Shown: positions 42,899 through 51,564 of the stretch, piece after piece
How the letters are laid out: each line of letters starts with the position of its first letter
Position numbering within the stretch: position 1 is the first letter of the stretch
Assembly (NCBI GenBank): GCA_964515335.1
Contig: CAZETS010000010.1
Coordinates: 21,432 to 85,431, forward strand
DNA length: 64,000 bases
Direction: 5' to 3'
Origin: TMED88 sp964515335
GTDB taxonomy: Bacteria > Myxococcota_A > UBA9160 > UBA4427
Translations under genes and position numbers: made by a program
The notes under the pieces: model-generated
Databases searched by the model: none
Told to the model about the DNA's origin: nothing
Seen by the model: the letters and a program-made list of their open reading frames with translations, nothing else

Positions 42899-44392
42899 CT
42901 ACCGAAGCTCTCGTTTGAGGATCTTGCCGGTCGGCCCCTTGGGCAATTCTGGCACGATCTCCACGATCCGCGGGTACTTGTAGGCGGACAACCGCTCCTT
43001 GCAGAAGGCGATCACCTCGCCGGCCGTGGTCTCGGCGCCGGGGGCGAGGGCCACCACCGCCTTGACCTCCTCGCCGTGGCTCTCGTGCTCGACGCCGATC
43101 ACCGCCGCCTCGACGACGGCCTGGTGCTCGTAGAGCACCTCCTCGACCTCGCGCGGGTACACGTTGAAGCCGCCGCGCAGGATCATGTCCTTCTTGCGGT
43201 CGACTATCCAGTAACAGCCGTCCGAGTCGCGGTAGCCGATGTCGCCCGAGTGGAACCAGCCGTTCTTCATCGTCTCCTTGGTGGCGTCCGGCCGGTTCAG
43301 GTAGCCCGCCATGATGTTGTGGCCGCGGATGCAGATCTCGCCGCGCTCGTCGTCGGGCAGCGGCTTGTCGTCGTCGTCCATGATGGCCATCTCGACGCCC
43401 CACACCGGATAGCCGATGGAGCCGGCCTTGCGCGGCCTGTCGACGACGTTGAAGCTGGCCACCGGTGACGTCTCCGACAGCCCGAAGCCCTCGAGGATGT
43501 CGATCCCGAACTTCTTCTCGAATGCGCCCATCACCTCGACGGGCATCGGCGCGCCGCCCGTCATGCAGAGCCGCAGGCTCGACACGTCGTACTCGCGCTC
43601 GCCCTCGTAGTGGAGCAGCGCGAAGTACATCGTCGGCACGCCGGCGAAGAGCGTGATGCGGTCGCGCTCCATCAGCTCGAAGGCCGACTGCGGGTCGAAG
43701 CGCGGCAGCAGGGTGAAGGAGCCGCCCGCCGCGATCGTCGCGTTCTGGATGCAGGTCTGCCCGAACGAGTGGAAGAGCGGCAGGGTGGCCAGCGCGCGGT
43801 GCTCGCCCTCGGGCAGGGCCACGAGCCGCGGCACGACGAACGCACAGTTGAGGAAGAGGTTCGAGTGCGTCAGCTCGGCGCCCTTGGGCTGACCGGTGGT
43901 GCCCGACGTGTAGAGGATCACCGCCGTGTCGTCGGCGCCGGTCGGGTGCGGGCAGTCCAGCGGCTCGTGGGCGGCCAAGTCGGCAAGCGTCCCCTCGCCT
44001 TCGCCTCCGGCGATCACGACGGGTACGCCGACTTCCGCGGCGCCGGCCTGGCCCGGCTCGGCGAACAACGGATGCACGACGAGCAGCCGCGCCTCGGAGT
44101 CCTTCAGGAAGTAGGCGACCTCGGGCGCAGCCGCGAGCACGTTGATCGGCACCACCGTCGCACCGGCGTACAGGATCCCGAAGTACGCGATGGTGAATTC
44201 CTTCACGTTCGGCACGAGCAGCGCGACCTTCTCGCCCGGCTGGATGCCGCGCTCGCGCAGGGCCGCCGCGACGCCGGCCGCGGCCCGTTCGAGCTCCGCG
44301 TACGAGAGGCTCGAATCGGCGTCGCGGATCGAAGTCGCGTCGGGCGCGTTCGCGCTGCTGGCCTGCAGGATGGTTCCGAGGTTGAGGCTCAC
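42899..44392 (-). CDS. Long-chain fatty-acid--CoA ligase (AMP-binding enzyme)
   Basis: A 497-residue acyl-adenylate enzyme that makes acyl-CoA. Motifs: A3 YTSGTTGQPKGAELTHSN, the fatty-acyl ligase motif near GWFHSGDIGYRDSDG, IVDRKKDMI, GGFNVYPREVEE and the terminal Lys in GPTGKILKRELR. Start GTG 44392 with GGAGGAG eight bases upstream. Likely cytoplasmic; chain length of the substrate cannot be read. A thiolase-like gene and an acyl-CoA dehydrogenase lie further along. Confidence 0.9.
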   Translation of the reverse strand: MSLNLGTILQASSANAPDATSIRDADSSLSYAELERAAAGVAAALRERGIQPGEKVALLVPNVKEFTIAYFGILYAGATVVPINVLAAAPEVAYFLKDSEARLLVVHPLFAEPGQAGAAEVGVPVVIAGGEGEGTLADLAAHEPLDCPHPTGADDTAVILYTSGTTGQPKGAELTHSNLFLNCAFVVPRLVALPEGEHRALATLPLFHSFGQTCIQNATIAAGGSFTLLPRFDPQSAFELMERDRITLFAGVPTMYFALLHYEGEREYDVSSLRLCMTGGAPMPVEVMGAFEKKFGIDILEGFGLSETSPVASFNVVDRPRKAGSIGYPVWGVEMAIMDDDDKPLPDDERGEICIRGHNIMAGYLNRPDATKETMKNGWFHSGDIGYRDSDGCYWIVDRKKDMILRGGFNVYPREVEEVLYEHQAVVEAAVIGVEHESHGEEVKAVVALAPGAETTAGEVIAFCKERLSAYKYPRIVEIVPELPKGPTGKILKRELR

Positions 44393-44418
44393 GGCGGCTC
44401 CTCCGTGGTTTCTTTTTT

Positions 44419-44478
44419 GGGGGGGGTAGGGAGATAAGGGAGGGAGTAGGGGGCTGGGGGAGTGGGTAAAGGGAGAGG
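44419..44478 (+). promoter_or_regulatory. G-run cluster able to form a G-quadruplex
   Basis: Nine runs of three or more G (44419-44426, 44429, 44438, 44442, 44449, 44456, 44463, 44471, 44476) with short loops, in the divergent space between the ligase and the parvulin genes, starting 27 bases from the ligase start. Could be a G-quadruplex; it could also be a base-calling artefact like the one at 42253. Confidence 0.5.
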
Positions 44479-44600
44479 GTACTTCCGGCGCCTCGCCGGC
44501 GCGAGCGGTCGTCGCGCCTGCGATATCGTTCGCGCCCCGGATGCAGCTCGTGCGCAGAAGCCGTGCGCCGCAGCGCCGGGTGCGACGAGCAGGAGGACCC

Positions 44601-45545
44601 TTGGACGACGTGCGGCCCACGGAGAGCGGCGAGGCCGACGGCAGTCGACGCAGCGAGCGGCGCGCCGTACTGCTGCTCGCGATCGGAGCAGCGGCGGGGC
44701 TGCTGGCGGCGGCCGGTGCGATCGTGGCGCCGACACCGGCCGGCAATGCGGTTCCCGAGGACGCGGTCGCCCTGGTCAACGGCGTCGCGATCCGGCGCGA
44801 CGACTACCTGCGGCTGTTGGCAGGCTTCCAGAGCGACACCCGAGCGCCGGTCGACGCCGAGACCCGCCAGCACATCCTCGACCGCATGATCGACGAAGAG
44901 CTGCTCGTGCAGCGGGGCCTCGCCCTCGGCCTCGCGCGCGTCGACCGGCGCGTGCGCGCCGACCTCACGTCCTCGCTGATCGGATCGATCGTCGGCACCG
45001 CGGAGGATCGCGCCCCCGACCCCGACGAACTCGCGCAGTTCTACGACGAGAACGCACGGTTCTTCACCCGGCCCGGGCGGCTGCACGTCCGGCAGGTGTT
45101 CCTCCGGGTTCCGGCGGAAGGCGACGAGGCCGCGGTGCTCGCGCGGGCCAACGATGCCCGGCAGGCGCTGATCGCGGGGCGCCCCCTCGCCGAAGTGCGC
45201 GCCGAATTCGGCGACGAGGAGATCTCGCCGATCCCCGACACCCTGCTGCCCGCCCTCAAGCTGCGCGAGTACATCGGGCCGACGGCGCTGCGCGCCGCCG
45301 AGCAGCTCGAATCGGGAGAGGTCGGCGAGCCGGTCCGCTCGGGCATCGGACTCCACGTGTTGGCGATGGCCGACCGCCGGCCGAGCGTCACGCCCCCGCT
45401 CGAAGAGATCGGCGATCAGGTCGAGAGCGAGTGGCGCCGCCGCGCCGGCGACCGCGCGCTGCGCGCCTACCTCGACCAGCTGCGCGACGAGGGCGAGGTC
45501 GACGTGCTCGTCGACCTCGACGACGCGTCGATCGACGCACGATGA
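44601..45545 (+). CDS. SurA/parvulin-type peptidyl-prolyl isomerase, membrane-anchored
   Basis: About 314 residues from TTG 44601 with AGGAGGA seven bases upstream. A hydrophobic N-terminal segment (AVLLLAIGAAAGLLAAAGAIV) anchors or exports it. SurA-N-like helices follow (ILDRMIDEELLVQRGLALGL) then a rotamase-like part (RPGRLHVRQVFLRVPAEGDE to SGEVGEPVRSGIGLHVLAMADR). Parvulin catalytic residues are incompletely conserved. Probably an envelope chaperone. Its stop overlaps the methyltransferase start (ATGA). Confidence 0.8.
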   Translation: MDDVRPTESGEADGSRRSERRAVLLLAIGAAAGLLAAAGAIVAPTPAGNAVPEDAVALVNGVAIRRDDYLRLLAGFQSDTRAPVDAETRQHILDRMIDEELLVQRGLALGLARVDRRVRADLTSSLIGSIVGTAEDRAPDPDELAQFYDENARFFTRPGRLHVRQVFLRVPAEGDEAAVLARANDARQALIAGRPLAEVRAEFGDEEISPIPDTLLPALKLREYIGPTALRAAEQLESGEVGEPVRSGIGLHVLAMADRRPSVTPPLEEIGDQVESEWRRRAGDRALRAYLDQLRDEGEVDVLVDLDDASIDAR

Positions 45546-46297
45546 CCCGTCCCGCAGGCAGCTGGCAAGAGCGCTGGTGGCGGCGCTTCTACCTCGACCG
45601 GCCGGGCTGGCTCGACGGCACGACTCGATTCCATGCGCTGATCACCCAGCACGTCGAGCGACGGGAGCCCCGCGCGAGGATCCTCGAGATCGGACCCGGA
45701 CCCGACAACCCTACCTCGCGCCACCTGGCCAGCCTCGGCGAGCTGCACGGCATCGATCCCGATCCGGCGATCCGCGACAACGCGGCCCTGACGAGCGCCC
45801 ACGTGCTGGACGAGACCGGCCGCTATCCCTTCGACGACGACGCCTTCGACGCGTGCGTGTCCGACTACGTGCTGGAGCACGTCGCCGAGCCGCTCCTGCA
45901 CCTGCGCGAGGTCGAGCGCGTCCTGGCGCCCGGCGGCGTCTACGCCTTCCGCACGCCGAACCGCTGGCACCCGATCTCGCTGGTGGCTGCCGCGACGCCG
46001 CATTGGTTCCACGAGCAGGTCGCGAACCGGCTGCGCGGCCTGCCCGGCGATGCCCACGACCCGTACCCGACCGTCTACCGACTGAACTCGCGCCGCGCCA
46101 TCACGCGCGCCGCCGCGCAGGCGGGCCTGGCCGTGAGCGAACTCCAATTGATCGAGCCCGATCCGTCCTACGGCGCCTCCTCGCGCGGGCTCTTCCTCGC
46201 CTTCATGGCCTACGAGCGCGTCGTGAACAGCACTGCGCTGCTGGCCGGTATGCGGGTCAACATCCTGGGCGTACTGCACAAGCCTTCGAGCGCTTAG
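45542..46297 (+). CDS. Class I SAM-dependent methyltransferase
   Basis: A 251-residue methyltransferase. Motif I is ILEIGPGPDNPTSRHLA and the acidic HGIDPD follows. The segment DAFDACVSDYVLEHV (motif IV/V) and VERVLAPGGVYAFRTPNR (post-IV) match the ubiE/methyltransferase 11 type. The substrate is unknown. It is coupled with the isomerase gene and converges with the thiolase-like gene. Confidence 0.83.
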   Translation: MTRPAGSWQERWWRRFYLDRPGWLDGTTRFHALITQHVERREPRARILEIGPGPDNPTSRHLASLGELHGIDPDPAIRDNAALTSAHVLDETGRYPFDDDAFDACVSDYVLEHVAEPLLHLREVERVLAPGGVYAFRTPNRWHPISLVAAATPHWFHEQVANRLRGLPGDAHDPYPTVYRLNSRRAITRAAAQAGLAVSELQLIEPDPSYGASSRGLFLAFMAYERVVNSTALLAGMRVNILGVLHKPSSA

Positions 46298-46365
46298 CTC
46301 GAGCCATTCATGCCGAGGGCGCCGGCGGGAGAAGGCCGCGAAAGCGGTGCCCCTGGCGTCCGCGT

Positions 46366-47574
46366 TCAGTCGCGGCGCACCATCAAGCAACCGCCGAGCG
46401 GGCCGCCACCCGCAGCGGCCACCGCCACCCGCGGATCGCCCGGCACCTGGCGCGCCTCGCCCTCGCCCCACAGCTGCACGGCCGCCTCGTGGAGAAACCC
46501 GTAGCCGTGCAGGCGACCGGCCGAGAGCTGGCCGCCGTGCGTGTTCAGCGGGATGGCGCCGTCGCGCGCGATCGCGCGGCCGTCTGCGATGAAGGGGCCG
46601 GACTCGCCCTTGCCGCAGAAGCCGAGCGCCTCCAGCCAGCACATCGTGATGAAGCTGAAGCCGTCGTACAGCTCGGCGACGTCCACGTCGGCCGGGCGGA
46701 GGTCCGTGCGCTCGAACAGCATGCGGCCGGCGTCGCGCAGCGCCATCGTGGTGAGATCGTCGAATTGATCCCAGGACGGACGCCCGTGCAGGGCGCTGCC
46801 CACGGCCTCGACGCGGAGCGGCGGCTTGCGGCAGTCGGCCGCGGCATCGACGGCGCTCACGATGATCGCCGTGCTGCCGTCGACCGGCGCGTCGCAGTCG
46901 TACAGGCAGAACGGCTCCGAGATCAAACGTGCCGAGAGGTAGCCGTCGAGCGTCAGCGGGTCGCGGTAGATCGCCTTCGGGTTCAGGGCGGCATTGCGCC
47001 GCGCGTTGAGGGCGATCTGCGCCATCTGCTCGCGCGTCGTGCCGAACTCGTGGAAGTGGCGCCGCGCCATCATGGCGATCCACACCGCGGCCGACGCCGC
47101 GCCGTAAGGCAGCGTCCACTGCATGAACCCGCTGGCCCGGAAGCGGCCGCCGCCGCCGGTCCCGATGCCCGCGCGGGGCCCGCCCGCCTGGGCGGTCGAC
47201 TCCCAGACCGTGCGGAAGCAAAGCACGTGGCGGGCCAGCCCCGTCGCCACGGCCATGCACGCGTTGATGACCGATCCGAGCTGGCCGGGCAGCTCGGGCC
47301 CGCCGCAGAACCAGTTCAAATCGAGTCGCAGCATGTCCTGGACGTCGCTGACGCCCGCACCCGTGAAGCCCGGCGCGCCGGGCAAGTTGCCGCCGGGATA
47401 GGTCGAGAGGCCGTCGATGTCGCGCCGGTCGAGGCCCGCGTCGGCGATCGCCGCGAGGCACGCGTCGGCGGTGAGCGCGAGCGGGTCGACTTCGAGCCGC
47501 CGCCCCACCCGCGACTGCCCGACGCCGGTGATCGCGGCGCGCCGCTCGAGCACCTTCGCGTCGTCGACCTTCAC
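46366..47574 (-). CDS. Thiolase-like lipid-transfer protein (SCP-x / Ltp2 type)
   Basis: A 402-residue thiolase-fold protein from GTG 47574 (GGAGTGA seven bases upstream). The opening ITGVGQSRVGRR, the VSDVQDML segment, SVINACMAVATGLARHVL and the C-terminal LNTHGGQLSAGR with the conserved His are typical of non-thiolytic SCP-x/Ltp2 enzymes. The nucleophilic Cys is not obvious, as in Ltp2. It follows a DUF35 protein gene by four bases, the pairing used by Ltp2-ChsH2 retro-aldolases in sterol side-chain loss. Confidence 0.82.
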   Translation of the reverse strand: MKVDDAKVLERRAAITGVGQSRVGRRLEVDPLALTADACLAAIADAGLDRRDIDGLSTYPGGNLPGAPGFTGAGVSDVQDMLRLDLNWFCGGPELPGQLGSVINACMAVATGLARHVLCFRTVWESTAQAGGPRAGIGTGGGGRFRASGFMQWTLPYGAASAAVWIAMMARRHFHEFGTTREQMAQIALNARRNAALNPKAIYRDPLTLDGYLSARLISEPFCLYDCDAPVDGSTAIIVSAVDAAADCRKPPLRVEAVGSALHGRPSWDQFDDLTTMALRDAGRMLFERTDLRPADVDVAELYDGFSFITMCWLEALGFCGKGESGPFIADGRAIARDGAIPLNTHGGQLSAGRLHGYGFLHEAAVQLWGEGEARQVPGDPRVAVAAAGGGPLGGCLMVRRD

Positions 47575-47578
47575 AGCG

Positions 47579-48004
47579 TCACTCCACACGCTCGGTGTCG
47601 GGCTCGAAGAGCGGGATGAAGATGCCGTCGTCCCGCGCCTCGAAGACCACCCTCACCGGCATGCCGACGTAGACGTCCTCGGGCGCACAGCCGACGATGT
47701 TGGTCGTGAGCCGCAGGCCGTCCTGCTCCTCGAGGTCGACGATCGCCACCACGTAGGGCGGATCGAATCCCGGCACCCAGGGATGGTGGTTGATCGTGTA
47801 GGTGTGTACCCGTGCGCGGCCCGACACGGCCTCGGGTGAGAGATCGCGGCCGAGGCACTCGGGGCAGAGCGGAGCCGGCGGATGCACGTAGCCGCGGCAA
47901 GACGCACAGCGCAGGAAGCGCAGCTCGCCGTCGGCGCCCCCGCGCCAGAAGTGCTCGTTGTCCGGTCCGACGGCCGGCAGCAGGCGGAACGGCAGCTCAG
48001 CCAT
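47579..48004 (-). CDS. DUF35 OB-fold / zinc-ribbon protein
   Basis: A 141-residue protein with an N-terminal rubredoxin-like zinc ribbon (CASC and CPEC) and a C-terminal OB-fold (VVAIVDLEEQDGLRLTTNIVG). This is the ChsH2/DUF35 arrangement that partners thiolase-like proteins. It sits first in the two-gene unit. Confidence 0.88.
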   Translation of the reverse strand: MAELPFRLLPAVGPDNEHFWRGGADGELRFLRCASCRGYVHPPAPLCPECLGRDLSPEAVSGRARVHTYTINHHPWVPGFDPPYVVAIVDLEEQDGLRLTTNIVGCAPEDVYVGMPVRVVFEARDDGIFIPLFEPDTERVE

Positions 48005-48124
48005 CGGCCCCGGCCTCCCGGGCGATCGATCGCGCCACGAGCCGGGCGCGCGATATGCTGCCGGACCCGCGGCCCCGGCACCGAAACGACGTCCCCTTCA
48101 TCGCCCATGCAGTAGAGGATCCCC

Positions 48125-48851
48125 GTGCCCTCCACCACCCCCCGAGACGTACCCCGCCGCGAGGGCTACGGGAGCGGCAGCTATCGCCGCCGCATCGTGG
48201 TGGACGCCCAGCCCGGGCGGGCGCGGGGCGAGCTGGCCGACGACTTCCACCACTTCGCCGTCACGATCGAGCACGACGGACGCAGCGTGACGGCGATCGA
48301 CGGCGAGGGGATCCGCGTTCCCTGGACGACCTGCCGTGGCGCCGCCGAGCCGCTCGAGCGCGTGGTCGGCGCGCCCATCCGGCGCTCGCTCGCGCAGGTG
48401 GCGCGCTACACCGACCCACGCGCCCAGTGCACGCACTGGTACGACGTGGCGTGCCTGGCCGTCGCACACGCCGCGCGCCGCCAGGCGGGCGGGGCCGCAA
48501 CCCGGCGCTACGACCTCGTCCTGCCGGATCGGCGCGAAGGGGTGACCGAGCCCACCCTCGACCGCGACGGCGAGCGGCTGATCGAGTGGCGGCTCGCCGG
48601 GCTCCGCATCACGCGGGCCCGCCCGCAGGTCTTCGCGGGCGTGACGATGAGCGGACCCTCGTGGAGCGACTTCATGAAGGCCGCGTCGGGAGGCGGCGGA
48701 GACGACGACTTCNNNNNNNNNNNNNNNNNNNNNNNNNNNNNNNNNNNNNNNNNNNNNNNNNNNNNNNNNNNNNNNNNNNNNNNNNNNNNNNNNNNNNNNN
48801 NNNNNNNNNNNNCGACTTCCACGCGGCGCCCGAGCGCATCCTCGACCGCTG
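48125..48851 (+). CDS. DUF2889 protein, interrupted by the scaffold gap
   Basis: Read from GTG 48125. 196 codons run to 48712, where N bases begin: a DUF2889-like protein with DDFHHFAVTIEHDGR, RAQCTHWYDVACLAVAHA and GVTMSGPSWSDFMKAASGGGGDDDF. After the gap comes DFHAAPERILDR and a stop at 48849-48851. The flanks share the seven bases CGACTTC; joined through them the frame is unbroken and gives about 206 residues. Function of the family is unknown. Confidence 0.65.
48713..48812. other. Scaffold gap of 100 N
   Basis: Exactly 100 N, the conventional size for an unknown gap. It lies within the DUF2889 gene. Shared flanking bases suggest that the real gap is zero or slightly negative. Confidence 1.
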
Positions 48852-48955
48852 AGCCGGCCCTCGCCGGCCGCTCGACTCGCCGGCCTCGCCACCGGCGCTG
48901 CTGGGACGCAATTCCGGTAGGCTGGAGCCCCACTCCAGGCATCGGAAGGAGCCCC

Positions 48956-49714
48956 ATGTCACTCGCAGGACGCACCGCCCTCGTCACCGGCGGCGGCCGC
49001 GGCATCGGACGCGCCATCGCGCTCGCGCTCGCCGAGGACGGCGCCGACGTCGCCGTCCACTACAACCGCGACCGCGCCGCCGCCGAGGACACCGCCAAGC
49101 AGATCTCGAACCTCGGCCGCCGCACGGGCGTCTATGCCGCCCCGCTCGAGGACCGCGAGGCCCTCGCCCCGATGGTGGACGCCGCCGTCAGCGACCTCGG
49201 ACCGATCGGCATCCTCGTCAACAACGCGGGCATCGCGAGCCGCGGCCGCTCGGTGAAGAGCACCGACCCCGACGAGCTCGATCGCGTCGTGCGCGTCCAC
49301 GCCCTCGCGCCGCACGACCTGTGTCGGCTGGTCCTGCCGGGCATGCGCACCTGCGAGCGCGGCGACATCATCATGGTGTCGAGCGCGGCGACCATCCACA
49401 ACGCCGCGAACGGCGCGCCGTACAACATGGGCAAGGCTGCCCTCGAAGCGCTCGCCTTCACATTGGCCAAGGAAGAGCGCCGTCACGGCGTGCGCGTCAA
49501 CGTCGTGGCGCCCGGCCTCGTCGACACCGAGATGGGACAGCGCCTCGCGAAGGCGACCGCCGGCGTCGACGACATCCACCAGCTGGACGCCAGCATGCCC
49601 TACGGCCGCGTCATCCAACCCGAAGACATCGCCGACACGATCCGCCACCTCGTGTCCGGCCGCTCCAGCTACGTGAACGGCCAGCGCCTCTACATCGACG
49701 GCGGAGGGCCGTAG
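48956..49714 (+). CDS. Short-chain dehydrogenase/reductase (SDR)
   Basis: A 252-residue SDR: NAD(P)-binding TGGGRGIG, NNAGIA, catalytic Ser in VSSAATI, Tyr-x-x-x-Lys as YNMGK, and the IDGGGP C-terminus. VHYNR after strand 2 suggests NADP preference. FabG-like; the substrate is not predictable. ATG 48956 with AGGAG upstream. It precedes regB by six bases. Confidence 0.9.
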   Translation: MSLAGRTALVTGGGRGIGRAIALALAEDGADVAVHYNRDRAAAEDTAKQISNLGRRTGVYAAPLEDREALAPMVDAAVSDLGPIGILVNNAGIASRGRSVKSTDPDELDRVVRVHALAPHDLCRLVLPGMRTCERGDIIMVSSAATIHNAANGAPYNMGKAALEALAFTLAKEERRHGVRVNVVAPGLVDTEMGQRLAKATAGVDDIHQLDASMPYGRVIQPEDIADTIRHLVSGRSSYVNGQRLYIDGGGP

Positions 49715-49720
49715 ATCGCG

Positions 49721-51025
49721 ATGTGGGACGCCCTTCGATCCTTCTTCGCGCCGCCGATCAGCGCGGATCCCGCCCCTTCGACCACGCAGCTCGCCTGGAT
49801 CGTTCGGCTGCGCTGGCTGGCGCTGACCGCGCAGGTGCTGTCGATGCCGTTCGGCGTCCAGTTCGAGGTGCTCGAGCCGCGGCTGGTGCCGGCCTTCCTC
49901 GGCGTGATCGCCGCGTTGGCGGCCTTCAACGCCGCCAGCTGGCTCGCGCTGCAGCGCGACTGGCCCCTGCCCCGCAACCACACCCTCGTGCAGCTCGGCG
50001 CCGACGTGGCGGCACTCTCGACGCTGCTGGCGCTGACCGGCGGCGCGTGGAATCCGCTGGTGCCGATCCTCTTCGTCCACTCGGTGCTCGGCGCCATGCT
50101 GCTCGAAGGACGCAGCGGCCTGGTCTTCGTCGGCATCCTGGTCGTGTCGCTCGGGCTCATCCAGGCCAACAGCCACATACCGCCGCAGCTCGAAGAATCG
50201 CTCCTGCCGGCCGAGATCCTCTTTCCCGCCCAGTACCTGATCGCGGTCGTGTTCTTCATCCTGACGGCGTGGCTGTCGCGCACCCTCACCGCCCTGCAGC
50301 AGCACGCCTCCCAGGCCCGCCAGCGGCAGATCCGCATCGACCGGCTTCGCGCCGTGGGGGCGCTGGCCGCCGGTCTCTCCCACGAGCTCGCCACGCCGCT
50401 CAACACCGTGCAGCTGCGACTGGCCCGGTTGGCCCGCACACCCGAGCTCTGCGACGATGCCGATCTGCTCACCGCGCGCGAAGAGCTCGAACGCTGCGGA
50501 GAGGTGCTGCGCCACATGGCCGGCTCGCAGCTCGACCCCGAACGGCTGGCCCTCGAGGTCGTCGACATCGCGCAGCTGGCTCGCCAGGTCTGCAGCAGCG
50601 TCTCGAAGGTCAACGAGGACGTGCCGATCGAATTCACGTGGGACGGGTACGGACCGCGGCGCGCCCTGGTGCCCTCGGTGGCGTTCTCCCAGGCGCTCAT
50701 CAACCTGATCGAGAACGCCATCGAATCCGATCACGACGGGGGCAGCGTCGACATCGCCGTGCAGGGCGCCGGCGACCACGTCGACCTGGTGGTGGCCGAT
50801 CGGGGCGCCGGCTGGCCCGCTATGGTGCGCAACCACCTCGGCGAGCCGTTCGTGACCACCAAGGAGCGGGGGGTGGGACTTGGCCTCTACTATGTCCACA
50901 GCCTCGCCGAGGCGATCGGGGCGAGCCTTGCGCTCGAAGACCGGCCGGGGGGCGGTGCGATCGCCCGGGTATCGTTGCCGGCGGTGACACCGGGCCAGTC
51001 CGGCACAGCGGAGGCCGAATCATGA
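49721..51025 (+). CDS. regB: RegB/PrrB/ActS-type redox sensor histidine kinase
   Basis: A 434-residue kinase with an N-terminal six-span membrane domain to about residue 190. It has the quinone-site heptapeptide GGxxNPF in the form GGAWNPL (107-113, Phe to Leu). The H-box is LSHELATPLNT with His221. The N-, G1- and G2-type motifs follow in FSQALINLIENAIESD and GAGWPAMV...GVGLGLYYVHSLAE. Cys244 and Cys259 lie near the dimerisation helices, but the RegB redox Cys cannot be assigned. Its stop overlaps the start of regA (ATGA). Confidence 0.87.
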   Translation: MWDALRSFFAPPISADPAPSTTQLAWIVRLRWLALTAQVLSMPFGVQFEVLEPRLVPAFLGVIAALAAFNAASWLALQRDWPLPRNHTLVQLGADVAALSTLLALTGGAWNPLVPILFVHSVLGAMLLEGRSGLVFVGILVVSLGLIQANSHIPPQLEESLLPAEILFPAQYLIAVVFFILTAWLSRTLTALQQHASQARQRQIRIDRLRAVGALAAGLSHELATPLNTVQLRLARLARTPELCDDADLLTAREELERCGEVLRHMAGSQLDPERLALEVVDIAQLARQVCSSVSKVNEDVPIEFTWDGYGPRRALVPSVAFSQALINLIENAIESDHDGGSVDIAVQGAGDHVDLVVADRGAGWPAMVRNHLGEPFVTTKERGVGLGLYYVHSLAEAIGASLALEDRPGGGAIARVSLPAVTPGQSGTAEAES

Positions 51026-51555
51026 CGGAGTCGAAGGGATCCCTGCTGATCGTCGAGGACGACCAGCGCTTCGCCGACACCCTCGCGGCAGAGTTCCGCG
51101 ACCGCGGCTACGAGGTCCACTGGCTCGACAGCCTCGAGGCCGTGCGGGCGCGCGAGAGCCTCGACTACGGGTACGCGGTGGTCGACCTGCGCCTGCGTCA
51201 AGACAGCGGCCTGGACGTGATCACCACCATCAAGGAGCGCTCGCCCGACACGATCGTGGTGGTGCTGACGGGGTACGGGAGCATCGCCACGGCGGTCCGG
51301 GCCACCAAGCTCGGCGCCACCGCCTATCTCACCAAGCCGGTCGAGGCCGAGCAGGTCGAGCGGGCGCTGCTCGGCGATGCCGAGGACGAGGAGATCCCCA
51401 TCCCCGATCAGTTCCAGAGCCTCTACCGGCACGAGCGCGAGTACATCGAGTACGTGCTGGCCGAGTGCGACGGAAACATCAGCCAGGCCGCGCGGCGGCT
51501 CGGCCTCCACCGTCAGAGCCTGCAGCGCAAGCTGCGCAAGTACACCCCCAACTGA
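51022..51555 (+). CDS. regA: RegA/PrrA/ActR-type response regulator
   Basis: A 177-residue regulator: receiver with EDD and Asp55 in AVVDLRLRQDSG, the Lys in LTKPVEAEQV, and a Fis-type C-terminal HTH, GNISQAARRLGLHRQSLQRKLRKY, highly typical of RegA. The RegB-RegA pair responds to redox state through quinone and thiol signals and controls photosynthesis, carbon fixation, respiration or denitrification in other bacteria. Targets here are unknown. Confidence 0.9.
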   Translation: MTESKGSLLIVEDDQRFADTLAAEFRDRGYEVHWLDSLEAVRARESLDYGYAVVDLRLRQDSGLDVITTIKERSPDTIVVVLTGYGSIATAVRATKLGATAYLTKPVEAEQVERALLGDAEDEEIPIPDQFQSLYRHEREYIEYVLAECDGNISQAARRLGLHRQSLQRKLRKYTPN

Positions 51556-51564
51556 GAGAACGAC

